Below, piece by piece: positions 62,498 to 64,000 of a stretch of DNA of 64,000 nt. The notes beneath the pieces were generated by a model. It worked only from the letters and a program-made list of their open reading frames with translations. It had not been told where the DNA came from and did no database searches. Where the stretch lies: positions 1 through 64,000 of the forward strand of contig NZ_VVIP01000078.1 in NCBI RefSeq assembly GCF_009650435.1, in the 5' to 3' direction. Each line of letters starts with the position of its first letter. Position 1 is the first letter of the stretch. Source of the stretch: Foetidibacter luteolus. Its GTDB lineage: Bacteria; Bacteroidota; Bacteroidia; Chitinophagales; Chitinophagaceae. The position numbers were made by a program, and so were the translations under genes.

Positions 62498-63601
62498 TTA
62501 TTTGCTCCACTCAAAGAAAAAAGTGCTGCCTTCGCCATAATTGGATTCTACCCATATTTTGCCGCCCTGCTCTTCTACCAGCATTTTTAGGATATTAAGA
62601 CCAATGCCGGTAGCAGATTCCCTTGTGGGCTGGTTGTTGGTTACATGAAAAAGTTTGAAGATGCTGTCCTGGTCTTTTTCGGGAATGCCGGCGCCATTGT
62701 CTTTTACATAGAACTCGTGAAAGGAAGGCCTGTCGTTATAACCTACCTGTATATGGCCCTGGGCTTTGTTGTTGTATTTAATGGCATTGCCCAGCAGGTT
62801 TTGGAACACCTGCTGCAGTTTTAATTTTCGGGTATATATAACCGGCAGGTCATCGTTAACAGATATGGTAATATGTTTTGGCGGAAATAGCAGGTAAGCC
62901 GTTTGTAATACCAGTTCCTGCACATCCACCTCTTCAATAGTTTGCTGAGACATGCTTTTGCGGGAGTAATCCAGTATAGAACCTATCATGCCGGAAAGAT
63001 GCAGGGACGCCTGGGACAGCATCTCTATTTTTGACTGCAGTTCGTTATCTTTTAAAATGCGGTGGTCTTCTTCCAGCAGCGAGAGCATGGTAATAATGGA
63101 AGACAGGGGCGACTTAATGTCATGCGAAACGATGTAAACAAAACGCTCAAGTTGCTTGTTTACTTTTTCTACTTCATTAACCGTATGTTTTAGCTCGCCC
63201 TGGTAAAAATAGAGGCGCTCAAATACGTTTACTTTGGCTTTGGTAACATTTATATCAAGTGGCTTTTGCAGGTAGTCAACCGCTCCGTATTCAAACCCTT
63301 TAAGCACATACTGTTCTTCTTTATTGATTGCCGTTACGAATATGATGGAGATATCGCGGGTTTTGGAATTTGACTTCAGCAGTTTGGCCACTTCGAAACC
63401 GTCCATATCCGGCATCTGCACATCCAGCATGATAAGGCCGATGTTTTCGTGCTTCAGCACCAGTTTTAAAGCTTCGTTGCCGGAGCGGGCTTTTAAAAAA
63501 ATTCGGTTTTCCTGGTTCAAAATTTCTTCCAGCGATACCAGGTTCTCTTCTCTGTCATCAACCAGCAACACTGTAAACTCTTTATTTGCCGAGGTTAGCA
63601 T
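62498..63601 (-). CDS. Receiver-histidine kinase hybrid
   Basis: The 367-residue protein begins with a receiver domain (residues 10-125, phospho-acceptor Asp60 in 'LIMLDVQMPDMDG') and continues into a dimerisation domain with His160 ('YIVSHDIKSPLSS') and an HATPase domain ('NLLGNAIKYNNKAQG', 'KDNGAGIPEKD', 'ATGIGLNILKMLVEEQGG'). It has no membrane helix, so it works in the cytoplasm as a relay kinase. It lies 12 bp downstream of the CheB-like gene; this pairing is common in Bacteroidota signalling clusters built around CheB/CheR proteins. Confidence 0.93.
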   Translation of the reverse strand: MLTSANKEFTVLLVDDREENLVSLEEILNQENRIFLKARSGNEALKLVLKHENIGLIMLDVQMPDMDGFEVAKLLKSNSKTRDISIIFVTAINKEEQYVLKGFEYGAVDYLQKPLDINVTKAKVNVFERLYFYQGELKHTVNEVEKVNKQLERFVYIVSHDIKSPLSSIITMLSLLEEDHRILKDNELQSKIEMLSQASLHLSGMIGSILDYSRKSMSQQTIEEVDVQELVLQTAYLLFPPKHITISVNDDLPVIYTRKLKLQQVFQNLLGNAIKYNNKAQGHIQVGYNDRPSFHEFYVKDNGAGIPEKDQDSIFKLFHVTNNQPTRESATGIGLNILKMLVEEQGGKIWVESNYGEGSTFFFEWSK

Positions 63602-63613
63602 ATTTATATTGGA

Positions 63614-64000
63614 TTAGATTTTAGCTGAAAGCCCGTTTAAAACTACTGCAATCTTTTCAGGTGATAAAATGAGCGCCTTTGTATTTATGTTAAGCGCCGC
63701 CTGCGGCATTGTGGCATACTCGCAGGTAGCGGGGCTTTGAACAATAGCGGTGCCTCCATGCCTGCTTACCGAAAGCAGCCCCGATGCACCATCGCTGTTA
63801 GCGCCACTTAACAGCACGCCTGTTACATTTTCCTGGTAAACAGAAGCCACGCTTTGCATGGTAATGTTTATGGAGGGCCTGCTGTAGTCCACCAGTTCCG
63901 AATAATCAAGCCCAAAGCAGCCATTTTCTTCCACCAGCAGGTGGTAGTTCCTGGGTGCGAGGTAAATGTAACCGGGTTGTATGTTTTCTTTGTCTTCCGG
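63614..64000 (-). CDS. cheB: CheB-type methylesterase domain protein, truncated by window edge
   Basis: The frame is open to the right edge; 128 codons are visible, starting in mid-protein with 'PEDKENIQPGYIYLAPRNYH'. 'GVLLSGANSDGASGLLSVSR' and 'GGTAIVQSPATCEYATMPQAA' are signatures of the CheB methylesterase catalytic domain, including the conserved Asp. CheB removes methyl groups from chemoreceptors; in Bacteroidota stand-alone CheB domains also occur in signalling clusters without flagella. It is cotranscribed with the hybrid kinase 12 bp downstream. The N-terminal part lies outside the window. Confidence 0.88.
   Translation of the reverse strand, partial: PEDKENIQPGYIYLAPRNYHLLVEENGCFGLDYSELVDYSRPSINITMQSVASVYQENVTGVLLSGANSDGASGLLSVSRHGGTAIVQSPATCEYATMPQAALNINTKALILSPEKIAVVLNGLSAKI

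Noticed and set aside
1-64000. tRNA, rRNA and riboswitch genes
   Set aside because: Gaps were read for cloverleaf-like sequences ending in CCA and for known riboswitch cores; none was convincing, though short RNAs cannot be excluded without a covariance search.

Overview
The window reads as chromosome of a Bacteroidota bacterium, most likely family Chitinophagaceae. This rests on the gene families (DUF2723, DUF6427 and DUF5916 proteins, TonB receptors with carboxypeptidase-like N-termini, type II thymidine kinase, split transhydrogenase), on TAnnTTTG-type promoter boxes close to start codons, on weak Shine-Dalgarno sites and on abundant small dispersed hairpin repeats. No rRNA, tRNA, CRISPR array or phage structural gene was recognised.

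Bases 1-8992 are an accessory island and the most interesting part. Short, visibly A+T-rich genes, all on the + strand except one recombinase relic, are separated by about 200-bp sites (847-1052, 4257-4459, 5872-6073, 6801-7004, with divergent sites at 7709-7843 and 8284-8481). Each site has long self-complementary outer arms around an AAC ... GTT pair. For three consecutive units the first 9-15 bases of the unit are the reverse complement of the bases that open the site at the end of the same unit. This is the signature of integron gene cassettes with attC sites, here unusually long. The cassettes carry a two-gene Hachiman antiphage system (hamA, hamB), a HEPN-motif protein split by a one-base frameshift, a lipoprotein with two lipocalin-like halves, and small proteins of unknown function. 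No integron integrase lies in the window. A truncated, unrelated-looking tyrosine recombinase interrupts the array at 6989-7639. The array continues to the left of the window.

From 9.8 kb on the sequence is ordinary core genome, mostly in short transcription units. 9.8-16.6 kb: SanA-like protein, a lipoprotein, a DUF2723 membrane protein, an L,D-transpeptidase. 16.7-22.5 kb: 4-hydroxyphenylpyruvate dioxygenase, PurK, and the three transhydrogenase genes. 22.6-34.7 kb: VOC protein, DUF6427 protein, Kup potassium transporter, an outer-membrane receptor, and a siderophore receptor/PepSY reductase pair. 34.8-40.8 kb: methyltransferase, MiaA, an NtrC-type regulator without the usual DNA-binding tail, and CcmF/CcmE cytochrome c maturation. 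41.3-48.2 kb: agmatinase-family enzyme, radical SAM protein, EamA transporter, Hsp20, bacilliredoxin, Lgt. 48.4-55.8 kb: an alditol-oxidase-like flavoprotein, then a nucleotide-sugar cluster (RfbD, two UDP-sugar dehydrogenases, a UDP-glucuronate decarboxylase-like enzyme, a DegT aminotransferase) for surface polysaccharide. 56.7-64 kb: WaaA (Kdo transferase), thymidine kinase, a DUF5916 outer-membrane protein, and a response-regulator/kinase hybrid with a CheB-type methylesterase running off the right edge.

Gaps between core genes are filled by several dispersed repeat families: a GC-rich element of about 100 bp in nine copies, a GCGTCGCA-core element, the TTCGACAGGCTCAGGCTGACA element, short TACGAAGTAC-type microrepeats, and clusters of small perfect hairpins.
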